Shown here piece after piece: positions 19,187-26,042 of a stretch of 43,824 nt of DNA. Made by a program: the position numbers and the translations under genes. Below the pieces are notes generated by a model. It was given only the letters and a program-made list of their open reading frames with translations, had not been told where the DNA came from and did no database searches. This stretch comes from Clostridiales bacterium (GTDB lineage: Bacteria > Bacillota > Clostridia > Oscillospirales > Oscillospiraceae). The stretch is taken from the NCBI GenBank assembly GCA_021205205.1, contig JAJPXY010000150.1:1-43824 (forward strand), given 5' to 3'. Numbering within the stretch: the first letter of the stretch is position 1; every line of letters starts with the position of its first letter.

Positions 19187-20696
19187 TATTTTCGTTGTCC
19201 CAGTTCATGCGGCCAAAGAGCTTGGCGGTCTGTAGGATTTCCGCCTGTAACGTCGGCGTCAGCTCCGGTTCCGTGACCCGCCAGCGCCAGTTGGTGCCGA
19301 TGGTGGAGGGTTTGTTGATGCGGCACCGGTTGTCGCAGCCCAAATAGTCCTGCAACGGGACGATGCAGACGGCGGCGGCGGAGCGCTGGATCAGGCCGAT
19401 CATGGAGCGGTACAGCTCCTCTTTGGGCGTAGCCTGGTCACACAGGTAGCGCCGGACCATGGCTCGCTCCTCCTCCCGGATGCTGTCGAACCAGCCCACC
19501 AGGGTCTCGTTGTCATGGGTGCCGGTGTAGGCCACGCAGTTTTCAATGTAGTTGTGGGGCAGGTAGTCGTTGGCGGAGCCGGAGTCCCGGGAGTCGAAGG
19601 CAAATTCCAGCACCTTCATACCGGGAAACCCGCTGTCCCGCACCAACTGCCGCACCGAGTCGGTCACATAGCCCAAATCCTCCGCGATGACCTGGTGCCA
19701 CCCCAGCCGCCGCTCCATGGTGCGGAACAGCTCCAGGCCGGGGCCTTTTTCCCAGTGGCCGTTGCAGGCGGTGGTCTCCCCGTAGGGGATGGAGAAATAC
19801 TCGTCGAACCCCCGGAAATGGTCGATGCGCACCACGTCGTACATCTGGAAGCAGAACCACAGGCGGCTCATCCACCAGTCGTAATCGGTCTGTTTGTGGT
19901 AGTCCCAGCGGTAGAGGGGATTGCCCCACAGCTGGCCGGTGGCGGAAAAACCGTCCGGCGGGCAGCCCGCCACGGCTACGGGGGTGTTGCTGTCGTCCAG
20001 CTGGAACAGCTCCGGGTGCGCCCAGGCGTCGGCGCTGTCCATGGCCACATAGATGGGGATGTCGCCGATGATTTGGATGTGCTTTCCATTGGCGTAGGCT
20101 TTCAGGGCCTTCCACTGTTTGAAAAACAGGTATTGCAGGTACTGCTGGAATTCGATGTCGTAATACAGCTCCCGCCGGTAGTAGTCCATGGCGTAGCCCC
20201 AGCGCAGACGGATGTCCTCCGCCCACTCGGTCCAGGGCTTACCGCCGAAACGGCTTTCCACCGCCATGAACAGGGCGTAATCCGACAGCCACCACTGGTT
20301 TTCCGCCACGAATTGCAGATAGTCGGCGTTGTGACTGACAGCGGCCCGCTCGTAGGCTTTGTGCAGCAGAGGATAACGCGCGTCGTAGAGCTTTTTATAG
20401 TCGATGTCCCGCTCGTCCGTTCCAAAGTCCAACCCGTCGCACTCCGCCCGGGTCAGGACGCCCTCCTCCACCAGCGCGTCCAGGCTGATGAAGTAGGGGT
20501 TCCCCGCGAAGGTGGAGAAGGACTGATAGGGGGAATCCCCATAGCTGGTGGGACCGAGGGGAAGGATCTGCCAATAGGACTGACCAGCAGCGGCCAGCCA
20601 GTCCACCCAGTCATAGGCGTTTTTGGAAAAGCTGCCGATCCCGTACCGGCCTGGCAGACTGGCCAGGGGGAGCAAAATACCCGTGGCTCGTTTCAT
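19176..20696 (-). CDS. malQ: 4-alpha-glucanotransferase (GH77 amylomaltase)
   Basis: Cytoplasmic disproportionating enzyme that moves alpha-1,4-glucan segments between maltodextrins and frees glucose. The 506 residues match bacterial MalQ. Visible motifs are GILLPLASLPGRYGIGS, WQILPLGPTSYGDSPYQS, the nucleophile region RIDHFRGFDEY, the acid/base region AEDLGYVT, and YTGTHDNET. Start ATG 20696 follows GAGAGGAGG. It lies 77 bp downstream of a GH13 gene on the same strand, with an inverted ATTGCA-type repeat in the gap, and is probably co-transcribed with it. Confidence 0.96.
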   Translation of the reverse strand: MKRATGILLPLASLPGRYGIGSFSKNAYDWVDWLAAAGQSYWQILPLGPTSYGDSPYQSFSTFAGNPYFISLDALVEEGVLTRAECDGLDFGTDERDIDYKKLYDARYPLLHKAYERAAVSHNADYLQFVAENQWWLSDYALFMAVESRFGGKPWTEWAEDIRLRWGYAMDYYRRELYYDIEFQQYLQYLFFKQWKALKAYANGKHIQIIGDIPIYVAMDSADAWAHPELFQLDDSNTPVAVAGCPPDGFSATGQLWGNPLYRWDYHKQTDYDWWMSRLWFCFQMYDVVRIDHFRGFDEYFSIPYGETTACNGHWEKGPGLELFRTMERRLGWHQVIAEDLGYVTDSVRQLVRDSGFPGMKVLEFAFDSRDSGSANDYLPHNYIENCVAYTGTHDNETLVGWFDSIREEERAMVRRYLCDQATPKEELYRSMIGLIQRSAAAVCIVPLQDYLGCDNRCRINKPSTIGTNWRWRVTEPELTPTLQAEILQTAKLFGRMNWDNENSEK

Positions 20697-20729
20697 AGGG
20701 ATGCCTCCTCTCTCGTCTCGTGGCAGATG

Positions 20730-20761
20730 TGCAATGTGCAGTCAGGGGGATACACATTGCA
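20730..20761. repeat. Inverted ATTGCA-type repeat in the GH13-malQ gap
   Basis: TGCAATGTG and CACATTGCA form a 9-bp stem with a 14-nt loop. The units match the ATTGCAC heptamer family, here arranged head to head. Confidence 0.5.
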
Positions 20762-20773
20762 TGTGATGACTTG

Positions 20774-22492
20774 TTACTTCTCCTCCAGGCTGACCACCAC
20801 AAACTGATACCCTTCCAGGTACAGCTGCCCGTCCTCCACGCGGAAGGAATCCAGGTTGTTCAGCAGCACCTTGTCTGCCGTCAAGCGGCACTTCCGGGGC
20901 TGCGCCCCTCCCTGCACCGGAGCGGGCAGAGCCATGGCCTGGGGCTGGCGCTGGAAGTTCCCCGCCACCAGCAGGGTTTTCTCGCCCCTGCGGTAGTAGG
21001 CCATCAGGTTTTTCTGCTCTGCCAGATAGGGGATGAGTTCGCCGTAGACCACCGTCTCCGCCCAGGCGGGGTCCTTCCGCAGCTGAATGAGCTTGCGGTA
21101 CCAGTTGTAAATCGAATCCTCGTCGTCGATTTCGGCGGCCAGATTGATGGTCTGGTAGTTGGGATTCACCGGCAGCCAGGGGGGCCGGTGGTGAACCCGG
21201 CGTTGGGGGAGTCGTCCCATTGGAAGGGGGGTGCGGGCGTTGTCCCGGCAGTGCATTTGGATGCTCTTCAGCGCCTGAGCAGGGGAGAGGCCCGCGTCCA
21301 GCGCCACCTGGTACTGGTCCAGAGTGGAGACGTCGTTGACCTGGGAGATGTCCTGGACGACGTGGTTCTCCATGCCCAGCTCCTGGCCCTGGTAGATCCA
21401 GGGCAGGCCCCGCAGCATAAAGTACAGACCGGCCAGCATTTTCTTGCTGGTGGGGGAGAGGTCCTCCTCCGGGATGTAGCGGCAGACGCCCCGGGATTCA
21501 TCGTGGTTTTCGATGATATTGGACAAAAAGCCGACACCGGCGGTCTTTTTTTGGCTCTGGAAGCAGGCGGCCTTGTACTGCTCCGCCGTGACAGGGGTCT
21601 GGTCGTACCAGCCCTTGTCACTGCGGTTGAGGATGGTTTCCGCAAAGTCGAACATACTGGAGAAATAACCGTTGTCACCAATGAACTCCGGAATTTCCTC
21701 CGGCTTCTCGTTGAACACCTCGCCCACGGTGAAGGCGTTGTGGGGAGCAAAGGCCTTGTCCCGCATCTCGCCCAGGAACTGGCCAATGCCGGTGGCCTGT
21801 TCCAGCATACGGTCGATGCTGCACAGACCGTCCTCCCGGTCGGCGGGGAAGTCCCGGAAGGGCAGCAGCTTTTTGATGTTCATGATGGCATCAATGCGGA
21901 AGCCGCCCAGCCCTTTGTCCAGCCACCAGTTGACCATCTTGTAGACTTCCTCCCGCAGGTCGGGGTTCTCCCAGTTCAGGTCAGGCTGCTTTTTGTGGAA
22001 GGCGTGGAAGTAGATTTTATCATCGTGGCCGGGGAGCTTCTCCCAGCAGGGGCCGCCGAAGTAGCTGCGCCAGTTGCAGGGGAGAGGGTCGCCTTCCTTC
22101 CAGTCCCGGATGTAGAAGAACTTGCCGTATCTGCCGTCGGGGTCGGCGCAGGCCTTTTGGAACCACTCGTGTTCGTCGGAGCAGTGGTTCACCACCAGGT
22201 CCATGACGATGGAGATGTCACGCTGTTTGGCCTGGGCCAGCAGCTCGTCCACGTCGTCCATGGTGCCAAACAGGGGGTCGATGCAGTAGTAGTCGGAGAT
22301 GTCATAGCCCTGGTCGGCCAGGGGGGAGCAGTAGATGGGGGAAAGCCACACGATGTCCACGCCCAGACCTTTCAGGTAGTCCAGCTTGCTGATGATTCCT
22401 TGCAGGTCGCCCACACCGTCGCCGTTGGAGTCGCAAAAGCTCTTGGGGTAGATCTGATAGGCCACCTTTTCATGCCACCATTTGCGAGTCAT
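20774..22492 (-). CDS. GH13 alpha-glucosidase (oligo-1,6-glucosidase type), with a scrambled segment and one 39-bp insert
   Basis: A 572-residue cytoplasmic GH13 enzyme for alpha-glucosides. It shows region I DLVVNH (98-103), region II GFRIDAI with nucleophile Asp201, region III VGEVF with Glu258, and region IV NHD (329-331). ATG 22492 follows AGGAGGAA; the track start is upstream. There are two oddities. Residues about 421-437 read PLPMGRLPQRRVHHRP where the family has a QWDDSPNAGFTTG-type stretch. The lost stretch is present in the next frame, bounded by two C6 runs, so a pair of compensating one-base indels is likely. Residues about 527-539 come from a 39-bp repeat element, without which the protein reads LPAPVDKVLLNN. 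The conserved segment is near the substrate site, so activity is uncertain. Confidence 0.88.
   Translation of the reverse strand: MTRKWWHEKVAYQIYPKSFCDSNGDGVGDLQGIISKLDYLKGLGVDIVWLSPIYCSPLADQGYDISDYYCIDPLFGTMDDVDELLAQAKQRDISIVMDLVVNHCSDEHEWFQKACADPDGRYGKFFYIRDWKEGDPLPCNWRSYFGGPCWEKLPGHDDKIYFHAFHKKQPDLNWENPDLREEVYKMVNWWLDKGLGGFRIDAIMNIKKLLPFRDFPADREDGLCSIDRMLEQATGIGQFLGEMRDKAFAPHNAFTVGEVFNEKPEEIPEFIGDNGYFSSMFDFAETILNRSDKGWYDQTPVTAEQYKAACFQSQKKTAGVGFLSNIIENHDESRGVCRYIPEEDLSPTSKKMLAGLYFMLRGLPWIYQGQELGMENHVVQDISQVNDVSTLDQYQVALDAGLSPAQALKSIQMHCRDNARTPLPMGRLPQRRVHHRPPWLPVNPNYQTINLAAEIDDEDSIYNWYRKLIQLRKDPAWAETVVYGELIPYLAEQKNLMAYYRRGEKTLLVAGNFQRQPQAMALPAPVQGGAQPRKCRLTADKVLLNNLDSFRVEDGQLYLEGYQFVVVSLEEK
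20876..20914 (-). repeat. 39-bp in-frame palindromic element, copy D
   Basis: Sense-oriented in the GH13 gene, encoding roughly QGGAQPRKCRLTA. Stem 1 is GGGGC/GCCCC with loop GCA; stem 2 is TGCCG/CGGCA with loop CTTGA. Its excision joins PV to DKV in frame. Confidence 0.88.
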
Positions 22493-22571
22493 AGTCAAAT
22501 TCCTCCTGTAATAGAGCAATATGTGTTAGGACAGCCAGAAGCCTCTCTACTTTTGAAACTGTCTTATTAAT

Positions 22572-22600
22572 AAGATAACAAAGCGGGGAGAGGTTGTAAA
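22572..22600 (-). promoter_or_regulatory. Promoter of the minus-strand GH13-malQ unit
   Basis: On the minus strand: -35 TTTACA (overlapping operator 1), a 17-bp spacer, -10 TATCTT. Confidence 0.6.
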
Positions 22601-22624
22601 GAGGTTATGTACATAACCTCTTTA
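22597..22624. promoter_or_regulatory. LacI-type operator 1 (28-bp perfect palindrome)
   Basis: A perfect 28-bp palindrome has the core GGTTAT-GTAC-ATAACC. It overlaps the -35 box of the minus-strand GH13 gene, so a bound repressor would block it. Confidence 0.8.
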
Positions 22625-22662
22625 TGGCACAAAATATGTTCTTTTGTTTTGTGAAAATGGAT

Positions 22663-22678
22663 GGTTATGAAGATAACC
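22663..22678. promoter_or_regulatory. LacI-type operator 2
   Basis: GGTTAT-GAAG-ATAACC, flanked by AT on each side (8-bp arms). It sits 12 bp upstream of the -35 box of the regulator gene, suggesting autoregulation. Confidence 0.75.
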
Positions 22679-22690
22679 ATGTGAAAATGT

Positions 22691-22719
22691 TTGACAAACA
22701 ATCATTTTTGTCCTATTTT
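22691..22719 (+). promoter_or_regulatory. Promoter of the LacI-type regulator
   Basis: -35 TTGACA, a 17-bp spacer, -10 TATTTT. The TTG that the ORF track uses as a start at 22691 is part of this -35 box. Confidence 0.75.
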
Positions 22720-22765
22720 TTTAATAGCGATACAAATCGAACAGTTTGCAGGGAGGGAACCAGGC

Positions 22766-23796
22766 ATGGTCACGATCAAAGAGATCGCCGCGCGGGCGGG
22801 TGTCAGCACGGCGACAGTCTCCAATGTTCTGCACGGGAATTTGAAAAAAGTTTCCCCGGCTACGGTGGAGAAGGTCCGAAAACTCATCGACGAGATGGGG
22901 TATGTCCAGAGCCAGGGTCCCCACGCCGCCCTGAAGGGAGGCTCCCATCTGGTGGCGGTCATCGTCCAGTATCAGATCGGCGTGGAAAACTCTCTGCTGA
23001 CCGACCCCTTCTACGGGGTTGTTATCGGCGTCATCGAGCAGGCGCTGAAAAAGCACGGATATGATATTATATGCTGTTTTACTCGTCAGATAATGTAGAC
23101 AACATCTTCAAGACGATTATGGGCTGGAACGTGGACGGCGTGATCGCCATTTCCTTCTCCGATGTGAACTGCGAAAAGCTCAACCAGACGACAAAAAAGC
23201 CCATCATTGCCATCGACTGCTTCTATTCCGGCAAACAGAACCAGAGCAGCGTTCCCAACATCGGTCTGGACGACCGGATGGGCGGCTACCTGATGACCCA
23301 CCACCTGATGAAGGCGGGGTACGAGTCCGTGTACGTCTGTTGCTACCGGAACTACGGCGTGGACGCCTGGCGCTGGCAGGGGGCGCAACAGGCCCCGGAG
23401 GAAGCCGGGGAAATGGGCAGCGGCTGCAAGCTGAAAATGATCGAGCTGGGCACCACCGCCGAGGAGCGGGAAAGAACCTACCGGGAGATCATGCGGCAAA
23501 TGCCCTTCCGCGGCAAAACGGCACTGTTCTTCACGGCGGACATCCTGGCGATGGAGGCATACTATTTCCTGCTGCGGGGTGGCGTAAAGATTCCCGAGGA
23601 CGTGGGCATCGCCGGATTTGACGACAACGCCGAGGCCATCGGGTTTTCCTTCCTGCGGCTGACCACGGTCCGCCAGGACTTCTCCGCCAAGGGGCGGCTG
23701 GCGGTGGAGGAGTTGGTCAAAGCCATCGAGGACCCGACTTATCAGATGCGTTCCCATTCGCTGCCGGTCTCGCTGGTGCTGCGGGACTCCGTGTAA
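22766..23796 (+). pseudogene. LacI/MalR-family regulator, interrupted by a frameshift
   Basis: The helix-turn-helix is intact at the N-terminus (VTIKEIAARAGVSTATVSNVLHG), followed by the ligand-binding domain. After HGYDI (near 23066) the frame runs to a stop at 23098. The rest (MLFYSSDNVDNIF ... VGIAGFDDN ... LRLTTVRQDF) continues in another frame to 23796. Removing two bases from ATTATATG gives ATTATG and the expected YDIMLFYSSDN, so an AT duplication is the simplest cause. The start is ATG 22766 behind GGGAGGGA. If real, only a short DNA-binding fragment is made and control of the locus would be lost; an assembly error is equally possible. It lies between the two GH13 genes and among three matching operators. 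Confidence 0.85.
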
Positions 23797-23941
23797 CAGG
23801 CGAGTTCTGAAACGCTGTTTGGGGAAGTGGTTTTTGCAAAGAAACAAATAACGCTCCCTTGCGCCCGGAAAACCGGACAACTCGCCGCTGACCAGTGGGC
23901 AAGTTGCACAAAAAAAGACGCAAAAATTTGTGCGGGGTTCT

Positions 23942-23957
23942 GGTTATCAAGATAACT
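23942..23957. promoter_or_regulatory. LacI-type operator 3
   Basis: GGTTAT-CAAG-ATAACT lies immediately upstream of the -35 box of the + strand GH13 gene. It differs from the consensus GGTTAT-N4-ATAACC at one arm position. Confidence 0.7.
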
Positions 23958-23959
23958 CA

Positions 23960-23988
23960 TTTACAAAAGAGACGAAATGTGATATTTT
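23960..23988 (+). promoter_or_regulatory. Promoter of the + strand GH13 gene
   Basis: -35 TTTACA, a 17-bp spacer, -10 TATTTT. The hexamers nearly repeat those of the divergent GH13 promoter, fitting shared control. Confidence 0.65.
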
Positions 23989-24073
23989 AATCACAGCGTT
24001 AGTAATGCGCGTAACCTGAGCAAACCCCCCTTTGGCCCTTGCATATTTTATTGTAAAACGAAGGAGACTGACC

Positions 24074-25867
24074 ATGGCACGCAATTGCAAGGAGAAGCGC
24101 AGCTTCGGAAGTACCGCTCGACGGTGGTGGAAAGAGAACGTTGTCTATCAAATCTACCCCCGCTCGTTCTGCGACTCCAACGGAGACGGCGTAGGCGATT
24201 TGAACGGCATCCGCTCCAAGCTGGGCTATCTCAAGGAACTGGGCATTCACATTCTATGGCTCAGCCCGGTCTACAAATCCCCTAACGACGACAACGGCTA
24301 TGACATCGCCGACTACCGGGCCATTATGGACGAGTTCGGCACCATGGAGGACTTCGACGCCTTGCTGGCCGAGGCCCATCAGATGGGCATCAAAATCGTC
24401 ATGGACCTGGTGGTGAACCACACCTCCGACGAACACCAGTGGTTCGTGGAGAGCCGCTCCTCCCGCGACAACGACAAGCGGGACTATTACATCTGGCGGG
24501 AGGCCGTGGACGGCCACGAGCCAAACAACTGGGGCAGCTGCTTCTCCGGCTCCGCCTGGGAGTGGGACGAGACCACCGGGATGTATTACCTCCACTGCTT
24601 CTCCAAAAAGCAGCCCGACCTGAACTGGGAGAACCCCAAGGTCCGGGACGAGGTCTTTGACATGATGACCTGGTGGTGCGAGAAGGGCATCGACGGGTTC
24701 CGCATGGACGTGATTTCCATGATCTCCAAGAAAGAGGGACTGCCCGACGGACCGGTAGAGGGCCTCTACAGCCCCTGTATGTACGGCACCTGCAACGGCC
24801 CCCACGTCCACGAGTACCTCCAGGAGATGAACCGCCGGGTCCTCTCCAAGTACGACCTGATGACTGTGGGCGAGACCGCGGGCGTCACCGTGGAGGAGGC
24901 AAAAAAGTACGCCAATGCCGAGGGCACCGAGCTGAACATGGTGTTTCAGTTTGAGCACGTGGGTCTGGACGAAGGCCCCGGCGGGAAGTGGTCCATCACC
25001 CCCATGTCCATCCCCGCCCTGAAAGAGAACCTGACCAAGTGGGAAAAGGAACTGGACGGCGTGGCGTGGAACTCCCTGTTCTTCTGCAACCACGACCAGC
25101 CCCGGGTGGTCTCCCGGCTGGGGGACAACTCCCCCCAGTCCGCCAAGTGCATCGCCACCATGCTGCACTTCATGCAGGGCACCCCCTACGTCTATCAGGG
25201 CGAGGAGCTGGGCATGACCAACTGCCCCTTCGGCTCCATCGAAGACTACCGGGACATCGAGAGCATCAACGCCTATCGGGAACTGACCGAGGCGGGCCTG
25301 CGGCAGCCGGAGGAGCTGCTGGAGTGCATCGCCTACAAGAGCCGGGACAATGCCCGAACCCCCATGCAGTGGGACGACTCCCCCAACGCCGGGTTCACCA
25401 CCGGCCAGCCCTGGATCATGGTCAACCCCAACTACACCACCATCAACGCGGCGGCGGAGCTGGCAGACCCGGATTCCGTGTTCAATTACTATAAGCAGAT
25501 TATCGCCTTGCGGCAGGACAGCAAGTGGTCTGACGTCATCGTCTACGGCAGCTACGACCTGCTGGCCCCGGAGGCAGGGAGAAGCGCAGCTTCGGAAGTG
25601 CCGCTTGACGGCAACGAGGCGGTCTTTGCCTACACCCGGCACAGGGAGGGGCGTAGCCCCGGAAGTGCCGCTCGACGGCAGAAGGACGGCGTGACGCTGC
25701 TGGTGGTCTGCAACCTCTCCGACCAGGCCCGGACCTTCCCGGTCCCCGAAAATGTCCAGTGGGACAGCGCGGAGCTGGTGACAGGGAACGTGCCCCAGGC
25801 CGACCTGACCCTGACCCGTGAGCTGGCCCTGGCCCCCTGGCAGGCCGCCGTTTGGGCGCTGAACTGA
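24074..25867 (+). CDS. GH13 alpha-glucosidase (oligo-1,6-glucosidase type) carrying three 39-bp inserts
   Basis: A 597-residue cytoplasmic GH13 enzyme. It has region I DLVVNHTSDEH, region II GFRMDVI with nucleophile Asp212, region III TVGETAG with Glu267, region IV CNHDQPR (339-341), and an intact RDNARTPMQWDDSPNAGF. Val after the nucleophile fits alpha-1,6 activity as in oligo-1,6-glucosidases; trehalose-6-phosphate hydrolase is an alternative. ATG 24074 follows AAGGAGA. Residues 5-18, 501-513 and 523-536 are encoded by 39-bp repeat copies. Removing them leaves MARNWWKENVVYQIYPRSF, APEDEAVFAYTR and YTRQKDGVTLLVV, as expected for the family. The inserts lie at the N-terminus and in the C-terminal domain, away from the catalytic barrel, so activity is probably kept. 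Confidence 0.93.
   Translation: MARNCKEKRSFGSTARRWWKENVVYQIYPRSFCDSNGDGVGDLNGIRSKLGYLKELGIHILWLSPVYKSPNDDNGYDIADYRAIMDEFGTMEDFDALLAEAHQMGIKIVMDLVVNHTSDEHQWFVESRSSRDNDKRDYYIWREAVDGHEPNNWGSCFSGSAWEWDETTGMYYLHCFSKKQPDLNWENPKVRDEVFDMMTWWCEKGIDGFRMDVISMISKKEGLPDGPVEGLYSPCMYGTCNGPHVHEYLQEMNRRVLSKYDLMTVGETAGVTVEEAKKYANAEGTELNMVFQFEHVGLDEGPGGKWSITPMSIPALKENLTKWEKELDGVAWNSLFFCNHDQPRVVSRLGDNSPQSAKCIATMLHFMQGTPYVYQGEELGMTNCPFGSIEDYRDIESINAYRELTEAGLRQPEELLECIAYKSRDNARTPMQWDDSPNAGFTTGQPWIMVNPNYTTINAAAELADPDSVFNYYKQIIALRQDSKWSDVIVYGSYDLLAPEAGRSAASEVPLDGNEAVFAYTRHREGRSPGSAARRQKDGVTLLVVCNLSDQARTFPVPENVQWDSAELVTGNVPQADLTLTRELALAPWQAAVWALN
24088..24126 (+). repeat. 39-bp in-frame palindromic element, copy A
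   Basis: It lies five codons into the GH13 gene. Stem 1 is GAAGC/GCTTC with loop GCA; stem 2 is TACCG/CGGTG with loop CTCGA, where an inner G-C pair has become A-T. Its excision restores NWWKEN in frame. Confidence 0.85.
25575..25613 (+). repeat. 39-bp in-frame palindromic element, copy B
   Basis: Encodes about GRSAASEVPLDGN. Stem 1 is GAAGC/GCTTC; stem 2 is TGCCG/CGGCA with loop CTTGA. Its excision joins PE to DEAVFAY in frame. Confidence 0.9.
25642..25680 (+). repeat. 39-bp in-frame palindromic element, copy C
   Basis: It starts 28 bp after copy B and is read in a different frame (REGRSPGSAARRQ). Stem 1 is GGGGC/GCCCC with loop GTA; stem 2 is TGCCG/CGGCA with loop CTCGA. Its excision joins YTR to QKDGVTLL in frame. 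Confidence 0.9.
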
Positions 25868-25878
25868 TTTTGCATACC

Positions 25879-25997
25879 GGGGGAGTACGCTCCCCCGCAA
25901 ACCGGCGAAACACAGCGCTGTGTTTCTTCTGTTTCCTGACGGAAACAGAAGATAATAAGTGTTCGCCTCCGCTGTATCCATTGCCCCACTTCGGGGC
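25879..25997 (+). other. Four consecutive hairpins between the GH13 and binding-protein genes
   Basis: In order: GGGGGAG-TACG-CTCCCCC; a 20-bp perfect palindrome (GAAACACAGC and complement); an 11-bp stem CTTCTGTTTCC-TGAC-GGAAACAGAAG directly adjoining it; and GCCCC-ACTTC-GGGGC. None has a clear T-run. They fill most of the 175-bp gap and could stop, stabilise or regulate the downstream transporter message. Confidence 0.65.
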
Positions 25998-26042
25998 TGA
26001 ATAACGGATAAATTTATTATCGTAAAAGGAGAGAACAAACGT

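Noticed and set aside
23978-23995. TGTGA ... TCACA palindrome like a CRP site upstream of the + strand GH13 gene
   Set aside because: The spacer is 8 bp rather than 6, it coincides with the -10 box, and CRP-cAMP control of this kind is not expected in Clostridia.
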